Assembly (NCBI GenBank): GCA_039090855.1
Contig: CM077034.1
Location: 227,070,701-227,134,700 of the forward strand
DNA: 64,000 bases
Reading direction: 5' to 3'
Origin: Macrothele yani
Taxonomy: Eukaryota > Arthropoda > Arachnida > Araneae > Macrothelidae
The position numbers and the translations under genes were made by a program. Below the pieces are notes generated by a model. It was not told the DNA's origin, made no database searches, and was given only the letters and a program-made list of their open reading frames with translations. Positions 21,696-33,800 of this stretch are shown in pieces; positions within the stretch are counted from its first letter, which is position 1; each line of letters opens with the position of its first letter.

Positions 21696-23108
21696 CATTG
21701 CTGTCCCCCCCCCCCCCCCCCGCAAAATGCAGCAACAAGAAGGAAGCATCTGATTGGCCTGAAATTCGCAGCATGCGTCGCCCGCAAGAGGACATGCAAA
21801 CGATTAGCATTGCAGGGCATATGCAAATCCTGTGCGCCCGGCACGCCACCGAGAAGCACTATAAGAAAGATGCACAGAAGGCGGGGTGTAAGTAGTGGAA
21901 GTGTCTTGTGCTGCCGGACCTCAGCGTGGGAAGCTTCCTGATGCCTCGTCGCAGAACACGGCAGTCATTCCAGCACGTTTCGGAGTTCGACAGAGGACGA
22001 ATAGTGGCTTATCGCGACGGCGGTTTATATTACCGAGACATCGGCGCCCGTGTGGGATGACATCCCGCCACACTGAGGCGAGTATGGATTCGGTGGGTGC
22101 AGGAGGGACGGACGGACCGACGTGAGCGATTGCCGCAGCCGCGGCACGCAACCGAACTATATGACCGGCATGTTGTGCGGCGGGCATTGACGGCTCGCAC
22201 CGCCACATCACGAACGTTAGCCCAGGAATTAGGGTGTGTTGCGCAACAACCTGTGTCAGCACGTACCGTTCGACGTCGTCTGCAGGAGCGGGGACTTGTC
22301 GCACGGCACCCATTGCTCCGATTACCATTGACGTTACACCACCGGCGAGTGCGGCGGCATTGTGCCGTTGAACGCCGCACCTGGACTACGGGATGGCACG
22401 ACATTGTCTTCTCCGACGAATCCCGCTTCTGCCTGCAACACCACGACGGTCGGATCCGCGTGTGGGAGCACCGCGGCGAGAGACTGTATGACGCCTGCGT
22501 TATGCATCGCCATACCGGTTCGTCGCCTGGTGTTCTATTTTGGGGCGCAATTGGATATGACACCCGCTCCCCTCTGGTACGCATCGTCGGTACACTCGAC
22601 AGCCACCGCACCATCTCCGACGTTTTGGAGCCTGTAGTCCTCTCTTACCTGCAGGACCTGCCAGCGGCCACGTTTCAACAGGACAATGCGCGCCCGCACG
22701 TAGCATGCATCGTGCAACAATTCTTCACGGCCCACCAAGTGTCACTGCTGCCGTGGCCCGCCTGTTCTCCCGATATGTCGCCCATCGAACACGTCTGGTC
22801 GCTGATCGGCAACCGAGTGGCCCGGCAAGCACCACCCGTGATGAACTGTGGCAACGTGTGGAAGCAGCCTGGACCAACATACCCCAAGCCCACATCCAAA
22901 GCCTCTTTCGTTCGATGCCGCGGCGTGTAGCGGCCGTTATCGCCAGCCATGGGGGGCCACACGAACTATTGATGTCTGCGTGTTCCGCAAGTCGCACGGG
23001 CGTGTAAGCTCAATCGTTTCATCTTTGTATCTGTTGTTATGTGTCCAGTAAATCTGGCTTTGCTATCTCGTGTTCTTCTTGGTGTTGCATTTTGTTTGGC
23101 CAGCAGTG
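21696..23108 (+). mobile_element. Tc1-like element B1
   Basis: The right end GGTGTTGCATTTTG...GGCCAGCAGTG (to 23108) matches the inverted left end CATTGCTGTCC...GCAAAATGCAGCAACAAGAAGG (from 21696). TA dinucleotides lie at 21694-21695 and 23109-23110. The left inverted repeat contains an expanded run of about 18 C. The element is 1,413 bp and encodes one broken transposase. Sister copy B2 is at 56902-58287. Confidence 0.9.
21941..23007 (+). pseudogene. Tc1-like DD34E transposase of B1
   Basis: ATG at 21941 (MPRRRTRQSFQHVSEFDRGR). HTH residues are followed by an in-frame TGA at 22058-22060 (codon 40; CGA arginine in B2, so a C-to-T change). The frame then stays open to 22930 with all three catalytic residues: IVFSDESRF (D about residue 159), TFQQDNARPH (D about 248) and CSPDMSPIEHVW (E about 283), with 34 residues between the second D and the E. 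Near 22830 the frame shifts: the family-typical C-terminus (STTRDELWQRVEAAW then MPRRVAAVIASHGG) continues in another frame to the stop at 23005-23007. B2 shares that shift. Apart from the TGA the catalytic core looks undamaged. Confidence 0.9.
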
Positions 23109-23110
23109 TA

Positions 23111-23405
23111 GTATAACTATACTAATGATCCGAAATTACTTGGCGTAGAATATAGATCAAAGTTTCCAAGCTTGCAGACATCAACCAGATGGCTTTCTCA
23201 AGGAAGGCAGACAGCTAACTGCAAACGGAATAATAGAACGGTTCAACAATTTGAGCGTAGTGACTTGACTTGACAATAACGAATAGATGCGCTCATAATC
23301 AGGTACTCAAAGACACGAGGCGTTATGCTCGTGTAGCACGCTGAACCATGGAAGGAAAACCAAGAGGCAATCACTATTTGAAGAGCTAGTTCCAAACTCG
23401 TGGCA
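23111..23405. other. No gene recognised
   Basis: Spacer between element B1 and a SINE; no coding or repeat structure was recognised. Confidence 0.5.
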
Positions 23406-23586
23406 GCCGCGCCGGTGGCACAGTGGTCTAAGGCGATGGCCTCTGATCATTCGTCCTAAAGGGGTCCGGGTTCGAATCCCGGTGAGGCATGGATGTTGTG
23501 TTTGTCTTACGGCACTGGCTCTCTCCCTTCCCTGGAACCAGTGACCTTAAATTAGGGACGGGCGACTGCTTATAGCCCATTGAGTT
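23406..23586 (+). mobile_element. tRNA-derived SINE, 3' truncated
   Basis: A plus-strand SINE with A box (TGGCACAGTGG) and B box, ending at CCCATTGAGTT followed by a T8/G-run. It faces the inverted multi-tail SINE at 23608, so the pair can fold into a long hairpin. Confidence 0.85.
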
Positions 23587-23607
23587 TTTGTTTTTTTTGG
23601 GGGGGGG

Positions 23608-24207
23608 TTGGAGCGTTTAACGACCACCGTGAGCAACTCAATGGGCTATAAGCAGTCGCCCGTCCCTAATTTAGGGTCACTGGTTAAAGGGAAGGGAGAG
23701 AGCCAGTGCCGTAACACAAACACAACATCCATTGATTGATTGGAGGTTTAACGACCACCGTGAGCAACTCAATGGGCTATAAGCAGTCGCCCGTCCCTAA
23801 TTTAGGGTCACTGGTTCCAGGGAAGGGAGAGAGCCAGTGCCGTAAGACAAACACAACATCCATTGATTGATTGGAGGTTTAACGACCACCGTGAGCAACT
23901 CAATGGGCTATAAGCAGTCGCCCGTCCCTAATTTAGGGTCACTGGTTCCAGGGAAGGGAGAGAGCCAGTGCCGTAAGACAAACACAACATCCATTGATTG
24001 ATTGGAGGTTTAACGACCACCGTGAGCAACTCAATGGGCTATAAGCAGTCGCCCGTCCCTAATTTAGGGTCACTGGTTCCAGGGAAGGGAGAGAGCCAGT
24101 GCCGTAAGACAAACACAACATCCATGCCTCACCGGGATTCGAACCCGGACCCCGTTCGGACGAATGATCAGAGGCCATCGCTTAGACCACTGCGCCACCG
24201 GGGCGGC
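23608..24207 (-). mobile_element. SINE with four tandem 3' bodies and one head
   Basis: On the minus strand there is one complete SINE (head with A and B boxes, 24207 down to about 23991) followed by three more copies of the 131-bp 3' body, each joined by a CAATCAATCAATGG microrepeat (plus-strand CCATTGATTGATTGG at 23729, 23860 and 23991). Only one tRNA head is present. Confidence 0.85.
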
Positions 24208-24469
24208 ATGTGAACGTTCTGAAACGTACTTACAAGAGCTCCGAGGGACAAAATTGCCATACCAATTAAAAACAAATTTAAACTTAAAAATCGTCCACAA
24301 AACCGGAAACTGGCAACTAACGAAAGGATCGGACTCAGAATCGTTTCGTTAGATATAAATCGTTTTCCAAACCGGAATAATCAAACGACCGAAACGAACG
24401 AATCTTTTTTTTCGGGGGAGTTCAATTGAAAAATTCTATTCTTTCAAAACAATCGGTTTGCCCATCCTT
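24208..24469. other. No gene recognised
   Basis: Spacer; a short open frame continuing from the SINE (to 24352) has no recognisable homology. Confidence 0.45.
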
Positions 24470-24534
24470 CCTTTTTTTTTTTTTTTTTTTTATTAAAGGT
24501 TTAACGACCCCCGTGAGCAACTCAATGGGCTATA
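24470..24534 (-). mobile_element. SINE tail fragment
   Basis: Poly(T) followed by TTTAACGACCCCCGTGAGC and CTCAATGGGCTATA: only the last 45 bp of the SINE, heavily 5' truncated. Confidence 0.75.
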
Positions 24535-24600
24535 GTCCGTATGCATTGACGTCACGAAACCGCGGTTCGCGTCACTTTTTCGTCTGCTGCTTTCTTTCGT

Positions 24601-24636
24601 GCCTCACGTGCGTCTCTAAATAGACGCACGTGAGGC
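24601..24636. repeat. 15-bp perfect inverted repeat at the end of a Tc1 relic
   Basis: GCCTCACGTGCGTCT at 24601-24615 and its exact reverse complement AGACGCACGTGAGGC at 24622-24636, with a 6-base loop. On the minus strand the inner arm is transposase coding (LLPHVRLF), so the repeat marks the truncation point of the element at 24616-25526. Confidence 0.85.
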
Positions 24637-25340
24637 AGGAGAACCTCAGTACAATAGCGGACACCAGTGACTGAACCTCCTTGGAAGATGTGGAGGTCAG
24701 TACGGCTACCAAGCATGATACCGCCCCAAACGAGAACTTCGCCACCTCCAAACCGGTCCCTTTCGATGATGTTGGGAGGTGTGATTGCGTGTTCCCTGCT
24801 CTCTCCAGATGTGTATACGTCCAGAATCGCTCGTCAGACTAAATCGGCTCTCGTCCGTAAAGAGAACTCGACCCCATTGCTGATGTGTCCAGTTCTTGTG
24901 TTCCTGGCACCACAGAAACCGCCGTCTATGATGAGCAGGCGTTAATGGCACACACCGTAGTGGTCGTCGTGCAAATAGACCACATTCCTCCTGGCCTCGG
25001 TAAAACGCGATAACGGACGTCCAGTTGTCTGTTGCATGTGCCTTGCGATTTCTTCCACTGTCTCTTCTCGCCTGTAGGACAATATACCGGTCGTCCGCCG
25101 CCGTGGTTGCTCGTGGACGACCACTGCTAAACGCTCGGACAGCTGTTCCTGTGGTTTTAAATGCTCTGCAAGTTCGTGAAACGATGCTGTGAGCGATCAC
25201 GAATTCCTCGGCCACACTTCCACCTTCTTTCAACTTCCCAATGACGCGACCTCGGGTAAAGTCATCCAGATGTCGTCTACTAGATTGCCTGTTGGCCGTA
25301 TCACACGGTGGCAGCAACTCGACGTCGTTCAAACCGATGT
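24616..25340 (-). pseudogene. Tc1-like transposase fragment of element C
   Basis: The minus-strand open frame (to 24706) shows an HTH (SRRHLDDFTRGRVIGKLKEG with IVSRTCRAF), the linker GRPRATTAADDRYIVLQARR, and the first catalytic motif RVLFTDESRFSL. A frameshift follows: GGEVLVWGGIMLGSRTDLH and the GVRYCTEVLLPHVRLFR block are read in another frame, up to the truncation point. The start codon is uncertain because the frame is open further upstream to 25413. Confidence 0.82.
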
Positions 25341-25526
25341 ACACCGTGCAATAGCTTTCACCGAATTGCTGACGCCCGTGTGCTTTATACCCTTCCGACA
25401 CCCCCCCCGTCATGCTGCATATATGCGCATGCCCTACCGTACCGGACCCTAGTCTATCTCCTGAGTGGTATTTCTCTCTGTTCTGCCTGCTCGTTCCGCT
25501 TCGTCCTTAATTTTTGCAAACCAGTG
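24616..25526 (-). mobile_element. Truncated Tc1-like element C
   Basis: The 5' end (minus strand) begins at 25526 with CACTGGTTTGCAAAAATTAA next to TATA, typical of a Tc1 terminal repeat at a TA target. The element is cut in the middle of the transposase near 24616, so the second D and the E motifs and the 3' inverted repeat are lost. Confidence 0.8.
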
Positions 25527-25903
25527 TATATAATAATGACAATAATAATAAACTGGCGAATGTTATCATGAGATCATTTTTCCAAAATCGGCCTGGGAAC
25601 TCAACATATGAAGGTTCCATTAGATATTCACTCCGCTATAGCAGTGGGTGCATTCACCATAAAGAACAGCATAACCTTACTCATAAGAAAGGTTAATTTT
25701 AGTCTAAAGATCGTCATAGAGTTTTTCAGGTAATGCATAAGTAAGTTTATGAACATACCTGTTACAAAATGTAAACTACACACTCCAATATTCCTTCGTT
25801 TCCGGTCATTAACGTCAACATACGTGATAACCACAAATTTTGGCACTTCTGAATAAAATTTTTATAATTCTGATCCCACTTCGTTTGTTCAGACGGTAAT
25901 CTA
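25527..25903. other. No gene recognised
   Basis: AT-rich spacer between elements C and A2 without a recognised feature. Confidence 0.5.
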
Positions 25904-27080
25904 CACTGAAGAGCAATTGAATTAGGGACAGCTGGCGTTATGCAAATGTGGCGCTGTGGGCGGCACTGTAAACGGAAACGACATGACCTATGCACCCATC
26001 CGACAATATAAGGAGTGATGCGACGGGAATCAGTAAGAGTCGGACGCAGTATGCGTAAGACGAAAGATCTAAGCGCATTTGATCGTGGGCAAATTGTCTG
26101 GGCCCGACGAATGGGTCACTCCATCTCGGAAGTCGTGCCGGCGCTGAGATTTTCACGAGCCACTGTGTCACGGGTGCACCGCGAGTACATCGAAACCGGT
26201 AAAACCATCATTGCAAGGGCCAACTTTCGTGGACAACAGCGTGTGGATGAGCGGGGTCATCGTCGGCTAGCTCGCATTGTAACAGCGGATAGACGGACCA
26301 CAGTGCAAGAAATCACTTGGCAATTTAACGCTGGTGCACAAAAACGTGTAAGCAGCCACACCATCCAGAACCATCTCTTCATTATGGGGTACAGAAGCCA
26401 TCGTTCCACGATGGTACCGCTGCTGACCGCACATCACAGGGTGCAAAGATTAGCATGGGCGCGGGAACATCGCCACTGGACCCTAGACATGTGGGAAAAT
26501 GTTGCCTGGACTGATGAGTCGAGATTCACGTTGGTACATGTGGATGGCAGGATACGTGTACGGCGCAAACCACATGAAGCGATGGATCCTTCTTGCCAGC
26601 ACGGTACTCTTCAAGCTGGTGGGGGTGGCATTCTCATCCGGGGACTGTTTACGTGGACTGAAATGGGACCCCTGGTACGTGTGACATCGTCCCTCACAGG
26701 TCAACATTACCGGGATATCCTGCACGACCGTTTGCACCCTTTTGTGCGTCTTCAACATCCCACTGGGGACCTCATCCTGGAACAAGACAATGCAGCTCCC
26801 GAATTGTATCCGAATGGTTGGATGAACACTCCACCGACGTGACCTCGCTTCCTTGGCCAGCTAGGTCACCTGACCTGGGATGCCATCGAGAGAGATGACC
26901 CCCTCCATCAAATCTTCGTGAACTGTGGGACCTTGTTCAGGGGTCGTGGATCCGTATGGCTTCCCAACGCTTCCGGTGTCTTGTCGAGTCCATGCCGAGA
27001 CGAATCGCCGCCGTCATCAGGACGAAAGGTGGTGCTACACGTTACTGGACAGGTATCTCTAATTCAATTGCTCTTCAGTG
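25904..27080 (+). mobile_element. Tc1-like element A2
   Basis: 1,177 bp, from CACTGAAGAGCAATTGAATT (25904) to its reverse complement ending CTCTTCAGTG (27080), flanked by TA at 25902-25903 and 27081-27082. Same family as A1 but without the 192-bp expansion, so it supplies the unexpanded reference structure. Confidence 0.92.
26015..27045 (+). pseudogene. Tc1-like transposase pseudogene of element A2
   Basis: Open from 26015 to 26842 (275 codons). HTH about residues 20-60 (FDRGQIVWARRMGHSISEV, ATVSRVHREYIE), second DNA-binding part 80-120, first catalytic D about 167 (VAWTDESRF), second about 258 (LILEQDNAA). Immediately after EQDNAA the frame is shifted; the true continuation (IVSEWLDEHSTDVTSLPWPA, then RSPDL) lies in another frame. 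It then jumps from SPDL to GGGATGCCATCGAGAG, omitting the codons for NPIEHL with the catalytic E. The C-terminus (SQRFRCLVESMPRRIAAVIR, then KGGATRYWTG) is intact at 26960-27045. Both gaps are shared with A1. Two or more indels make it non-functional. Confidence 0.87.
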
Positions 27081-27239
27081 TATAATAGGATACATGATTA
27101 TCTCTCCCACTTTGGTTACTTCAGCCGAAAATAGCACATAACACCATCTTCCTTGCAAATCCAAGCAGTGCTTGTACACCAGCTGATCACCAGAATGTCT
27201 GCTAGGATGGTTTACCTTGCTGTGACGTCATATGGGTAC

Positions 27240-27411
27240 GGTCTATAAGCGGTCGCCCGTCCCTAATTTAGGGCCAATGGCTCCAGGGAAGGGAGAGAGC
27301 CGGTGCCACAAGACAAACCCACCATCCATGCCTCACCGAGATTCGAACCCGGACCCCTTTCGGACGAATAATCAAAGGGAATCGCTGAGATCACTGCGCC
27401 ACCGGGGCGGC
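27240..27411 (-). mobile_element. tRNA-derived SINE, diverged
   Basis: A reverse-strand SINE from CTATAAGCGGTCGCCCG to CCACCGGGGCGGC, lacking the terminal tail. It is more diverged than other copies (GCCAATGGCTCCAGG, AATAATCAAAGGG), so probably an older insertion. Confidence 0.8.
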
Positions 27412-27496
27412 ATCATCTCTGCTGCGAAGTGCGAGCAGATAGTGAATGCGACAATGCGGATTAGGGATTTTCCCACGCTGTCTACAAGTTTTGGAA

Positions 27497-27724
27497 GCCG
27501 CCCCGATGGCGCACTGGTCTAAGGCGTTGGCCTCTGATCATTCGTCCGTAAGGGGTCCGGGTTCGAATCTCGGTCAGGCATGGATGTTGTGTTTGTCTTA
27601 CGGCACTGGCTCTCTCCCTTTCCTGGAACCAGTGACCCTAAATTAGGGACGGGCGACTGCTTATAGCCTATTGAGTTGCTCACGGTGGTCGTTAAACCTC
27701 CAATCAAAAAAAAAAAAAAAAAAA
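27497..27724 (+). mobile_element. tRNA-derived SINE with target-site duplication
   Basis: Full-length with poly(A). The 11-bp direct repeat AAGTTTTGGAA flanks it at 27486-27496 and 27725-27735. Confidence 0.9.
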
Positions 27725-27852
27725 AAGTTTTGGAAAAGTCGCATAAGCCGAAGACATCATCCAACAACATCCTCATAAATGGTAAACAATATTTCCCCAA
27801 TACTCTCGAAGAGGGTCGAGTCCTGAATTCCCACGGTCGAGGTATTCGGTTT

Positions 27853-27876
27853 GGGAGGGGAGGGGAGGGGGGGGGA
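27853..27876 (+). other. G-run cluster
   Basis: GGGAGGGGAGGGGAGGGGGG and further G: four or more runs of at least three G separated by single A, which fits a G-quadruplex-forming motif. It sits directly at the left edge of the 119-bp satellite. Confidence 0.5.
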
Positions 27877-27883
27877 ATTGAGA

Positions 27884-30800
27884 GGAGATTTATTCCTTGA
27901 AAGGTCCGTCAGATCAGAACGATTTTGCACGTGTTCCATTTGAACTAATTTTTTTGCTTTTAATTGTTATTTTGTTTCTTATTCTCCTTGATATTTTGAT
28001 ATGGAGATTTATTCCTTGAAAGGTCCGTCAGATCAGAACGATTTTGCACGTGTTCCATTTGAACTAATTTTTTTGCTTTTAATTGTTATTTTGTTTCTTA
28101 TTCTCCTTGATATTTTGATATGGAGATTTATTCCTTGAAAGGTCCGTCAGATCAGAACGATTTTGCACGTGTTCCATTTGAACTAATTTTTTTGCTTTTA
28201 ATTGTTATTTTGTTTCTTATTCTCCTTGATATTTTGATATGGAGATTTATTCCTTGAAAGGTCCGTCAGATCAGAACGATTTTGCACGTGTTCCATTTGA
28301 ACTAATTTTTTTGCTTTTAATTGTTATTTTGTTTCTTATTCTCCTTGATATTTTGATATGGAGATTTATTCCTTGAAAGGTCCGTCAGATCAGAACGATT
28401 TTGCACGTGTTCCATTTGAACTAATTTTTTTGCTTTTAATTGTTATTTTGTTTCTTATTCTCCTTGATATTTTGATATGGAGATTTATTCCTTGAAAGGT
28501 CCGTCAGATCAGAACGATTTTGCACGTGTTCCATTTGAACTAATTTTTTTGCTTTTAATTGTTATTTTGTTTCTTATTCTCCTTGATATTTTGATATGGA
28601 GATTTATTCCTTGAAAGGTCCGTCAGATCAGAACGATTTTGCACGTGTTCCATTTGAACTAATTTTTTTGCTTTTAATTGTTATTTTGTTTCTTATTCTC
28701 CTTGATATTTTGATATGGAGATTTATTCCTTGAAAGGTCCGTCAGATCAGAACGATTTTGCACGTGTTCCATTTGAACTAATTTTTTTGCTTTTAATTGT
28801 TATTTTGTTTCTTATTCTCCTTGATATTTTGATATGGAGATTTATTCCTTGAAAGGTCCGTCAGATCAGAACGATTTTGCACGTGTTCCATTTGAACTAA
28901 TTTTTTTTTGCTTTTAATTGTTATTTTGTTTCTTATTCTCCTTGATATTTTGATATGGAGATTTATTCCTTGAAAGGTCCGTCAGATCAGAACGATTTTG
29001 CACGTGTTCCATTTGAACTAATTTTTTTGCTTTTAATTGTTATTTTGTTTCTTATTCTCCTTGATATTTTGATATGGAGATTTATTCCTTGAAAGGTCCG
29101 TCAGATCAGAACGATTTTGCACGTGTTCCATTTGAACTATTTTTTTTTTGCTTTTAATTGTTATTTTGTTTCTTATTCTCCTTGATATTTTGATATGGAG
29201 ATTTATTCCTTGAAAGGTCCGTCAGATCAGAACGATTTTGCACGTGTTCCATTTGAACTAATTTTTTTGCTTTTAATTGTTATTTTGTTTCTTATTCTCC
29301 TTGATATTTTGATATGGAGATTTATTCCTTGAAAGGTCCGTCAGATCAGAACGATTTTGCACGTGTTCCATTTGAACTAATTTTTTTGCTTTTAATTGTT
29401 ATTTAGTTTCTTATTCTCCTTGATATTTTGATATGGAGATTTATTCCTTGAAAGGTCCGTCAGATCAGAACGATTTTGCACGTGTTCCATTTGAACTAAT
29501 TTTTTTGCTTTTAATTGTTATTTTGTTTCTTATTCTCCTTGATATTTTGATATGGAGATTTATTCCTTGAAAGGTCCGTCAGATCAGAACGATTTTGCAC
29601 GTGTTCCATTTGAACTAATTTTTTTGCTTTTAATTGTTATTTTGTTTCTTATTCTCCTTGATATTTTGATATGGAGATTTATTCCTTGAAAGGTCCGTCA
29701 GATCAGAACGATTTTGCACGTGTTCCATTTGAACTAATTTTTTTGCTTTTAATTGTTATTTTGTTTCTTATTCTCCTTGATATTTTGATATGGAGATTTA
29801 TTCCTTGAAAGGTCCGTCAGATCAGAACGATTTTGCACGTGTTCCATTTGAACTAATTTTTTTGCTTTTAATTGTTATTTTGTTTCTTATTCTCCTTGAT
29901 ATTTTGATATGGAGATTTATTCCTTGAAAGGTCCGTCAGATCAGAACGATTTTGCACGTGTTCCATTTGAACTAATTTTTTTGCTTTTAATTGTTATTTT
30001 GTTTCTTATTCTCCTTGATATTTTGATATGGAGATTTATTCCTTGAAAGGTCCGTCAGATCAGAACGATTTTGCACGTGTTCCATTTGAACTAATTTTTT
30101 TGCTTTTAATTGTTATTTTGTTTCTTATTCTCCTTGATATTTTGATATGGAGATTTATTCCTTGAAAGGTCAGTCAGATCAGAACGATTTTGCACGTGTT
30201 CCATTTGAACTAATGTTTTTGCTTTTAATTGTTATTTTGTTTCTTATTCTCCTTGATATTTTGATATGGAGATTTATTCCTTGAAAGGTCCGTCAGATCA
30301 GAACGATTTTGCACGTGTTCCATTTGAACTAATTTTTTTGCTTTTAATTGTTATTTTGTTTCTTATTCTCCTTGATATTTTGATATGGAGATTTATTCCT
30401 TGAAAGGTCCGTCAGATCAGAACGATTTTGCACGTGTTCCATTTGAACTAATTTTTTTGCTTTTAATTGTTATTTTGTTTCTTATTCTCCTTGATATTTT
30501 GATATGGAGATTTATTCCTTGAAAGGTCCGTCAGATCAGAACGATTTTGCACGTGTTCCATTTGAACTAATTTTTTTGCTTTTAATTGTTATTTTGTTTC
30601 TTATTCTCCTTGATATTTTGATATGGAGATTTATTCCTTGAAAGGTCCGTCAGATCAGAACGATTTTGCACGTGTTCCATTTGAACTAATTTTTTTGCTT
30701 TTAATTGTTATTTTGTTTCTTATTCTCCTTGATATTTTGATATGGAGATTTATTCCTTGAAAGGTCCGTCAGATCAGAACGATTTTGCACGTGTTCCATT

Positions 30801-33800
30801 TGAACTAATTTTTTTGCTTTTAATTGTTATTTTGTTTCTTATTCTCCTTGATATTTTGATATGGAGATTTATTCCTTGAAAAGGTCAGTCAGATCAGAAC
30901 GATTTTGCACGTGTTCCATTTGAACTAATTTTTTTTGCTTTTAATTGTTATTTTGTTTCTTATTCTCCTTGATATTTTGATATGGAGATTTATTCCTTGA
31001 AAGGTCCGTCAGATCAGAACGATTTTGCACGTGTTCCATTTGAACTAATTTTTTTGCTTTTAATTGTTATTTTGTTTCTTATTCTCCTTGATATTTTGAT
31101 ATGGAGATTTATTCCTTGAAAGGTCCGTCAGATCAGAACGATTTTGCACGTGTTCCATTTGAACTAATTTTTTTGCTTTTAATTGTTATTTTGTTTCTTA
31201 TTCTCCTTGATATTTTGATATGGAGATTTATTCCTTGAAAGGTCCGTCAGATCAGAACGATTTTGCACGTGTTCCATTTGAACTAATTTTTTTGCTTTTA
31301 ATTGTTATTTAGTTTCTTATTCTCCTTGATATTTTGATATGGAGATTTATTCTTTGAAAGGTCCGTCAGATCAGAACGATTTTGCACGTGTTCCATTTGA
31401 ACTAATTTTTTTGCTTTTAATTGTTATTTTGTTTCTTATTCTCCTTGATATTTTGATATGGAGATTTATTCCTTGAAAGGTCCGTCAGATCAGAACGATT
31501 TTGCACGTGTTCCATTTGAACTAATTTTTTTTGCTTTTAATTGTTATTTTGTTTCATATTCTCCTTGATATTTTGATATGGAGATTTATTCCTTGAAAGG
31601 TCCGTCAGATCAGAACGATTTTGCACGTGTTCCATTTGAACTAATTTTTTTTTGCTTTTAATTGTTATTTTGTTTCTTATTCTCCTTGATATTTTGATAT
31701 GGAGATTTATTCCTTGAAAGGTCCGTCAGATCAGAACGATTTTGCACGTGTTCCATTTGAACTAATTTTTTTGCTTTTAATTGTTATTTTGTTTCTTATT
31801 CTCCTTGATATTTTGATATGGAGATTTATTCCTTGAAAGGTCCGTCAGATCAGAACGATTTTGCACGTGTTCCATTTGAACTAATTTTTTTTGCTTTTAA
31901 TTGTTATTTTGTTTCTTATTCTCCTTGATATTTTGATATGGAGATTTATTCCTTGAAAGGTCCGTCAGATCAGAACGATTTTGCACGTGTTCCATTTGAA
32001 CTAATTTTTTTGCTTTTAATTGTTATTTTGTTTCTTATTCTCCTTGATATTTTGATATGGAGATTTATTCCTTGAAAGGTCCGTCAGATCAGAACGATTT
32101 TGCACGTGTTCCATTTGAACTAATTTTTTTGCTTTTAATTGTTATTTTGTTTCTTATTCTCCTTGATATTTTGATATGGAGATTTATTCCTTGAAAGGTC
32201 CGTCAGATCAGAACGATTTTGCACGTGTTCCATTTGAACTAATTTTTTTGCTTTTAATTGTTATTTAGTTTCTTATTCTCCTTGATATTTTGATATGGAG
32301 ATTTATTCCTTGAAAGGTCCGTCAGATCAGAACGATTTTGTACGTGTTCCATTTGAACTAATTTTTTTGCTTTTAATTGTTATTTTGTTTCTTATTCTCC
32401 TTGATATTTTGATATGGAGATTTATTCCTTGAAAGGTCCGTCAGATCAGAACGATTTTGCACGTGTTCCATTTGAACTAATTTTTTTGCTTTTAATTGTT
32501 ATTTTGTTTCTTATTCTCCTTGATATTTTGATATGGAGATTTATTCCTTGAAAGGTCCGTCAGATCAGAACGATTTTGCACGTGTTCCATTTGAACTAAT
32601 TTTTTTGGTTTTAATTGTTATTTTGTTTCTTATTCTCCTTGATATTTTGATATGGAGATTTATTCCTTGAAAGGTCCGTCAGATCAGAACGATTTTGCAC
32701 GTGTTCCATTTGAACTAATTTTTTTGCTTTTAATTGTTATTTTGTTTCTTATTCTCCTTGATATTTTGATATGGAGATTTATTCCTTGAAAGGTCCGTCA
32801 GATCAGAACGATTTTGCACGTGTTCCATTTGAACTAATTTTTTTGCTTTTAATTGTTATTTTGTTTCTTATTCTCCTTGATATTTTGATATGGAGATTTA
32901 TTCCTTGAAAGGTCCGTCAGATCAGAACGATTTTGCACGTGTTCCATTTGAACTAATTTTTTTGCTTTTAATTGTTATTTTGTTTCTTATTCTCCTTGAT
33001 ATTTTGATATGGAGATTTATTCCTTGAAAGGTCCGTCAGATCAGAACGATTTTGCACGTGTTCCATTTGAACTAATTTTTTTGCTTTTAATTGTTATTTT
33101 GTTTCTTATCCTCCTTGATATTTTGATATGGAGATTTATTCCTTGAAAGGTCCGTCAGATCAGAACGATTTTGCACGTGTTCCATTTGAACTAATTTTTT
33201 TGCTTTTAATTGTTATTTTGTTTCTTATTCTCCTTGATATTTTGATATGGAGATTTATTCCTTGAAAGGTCCGTCAGATCAGAACGATTTTGCACGTGTT
33301 CCATTTGAACTAATTTTTTTGCTTTTAATTGTTATTTTGTTTCTTATTCTCCTTGATATTTTGATATGGAGATTTATTCCTTGAAAGGTCAGTCAGATCA
33401 GAACGATTTTGCACGTGTTCCATTTGAACTAATTTTTTTTGCTTTTAATTGTTATTTTGTTTCTTATTCTCCTTGATATTTTGATATGGAGATTTATTCC
33501 TTGAAAGGTCCGTCAGATCAGAACGATTTTGCACGTGTTCCATTTGAACTAATTTTTTTTTGCTTTTAATTGTTATTTTGTTTCTTATTCTCCTTGATAT
33601 TTTGATATGGAGATTTATTCCTTGAAAGGTCCGTCAGATCAGAACGATTTTGCACGTGTTCCATTTGAACTAATTTTTTTTGCTTTTAATTGTTATTTTG
33701 TTTCTTATTCTCCTTGATATTTTGATATGGAGATTTATTCCTTGAAAGGTCCGTCAGATCAGAACGATTTTGCACGTGTTCCATTTGAACTAATTTTTTT

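Noticed and set aside
22030..22614. 194-codon minus-strand frame over element B1
   Set aside because: Antisense shadow of a GC-rich transposase gene; arginine- and serine-rich composition without domains.
2514..27724. tRNA-Leu genes at each SINE head
   Set aside because: Each is followed by the same 3' body and poly(A), and the tRNA fold is incomplete; these are SINE promoters.
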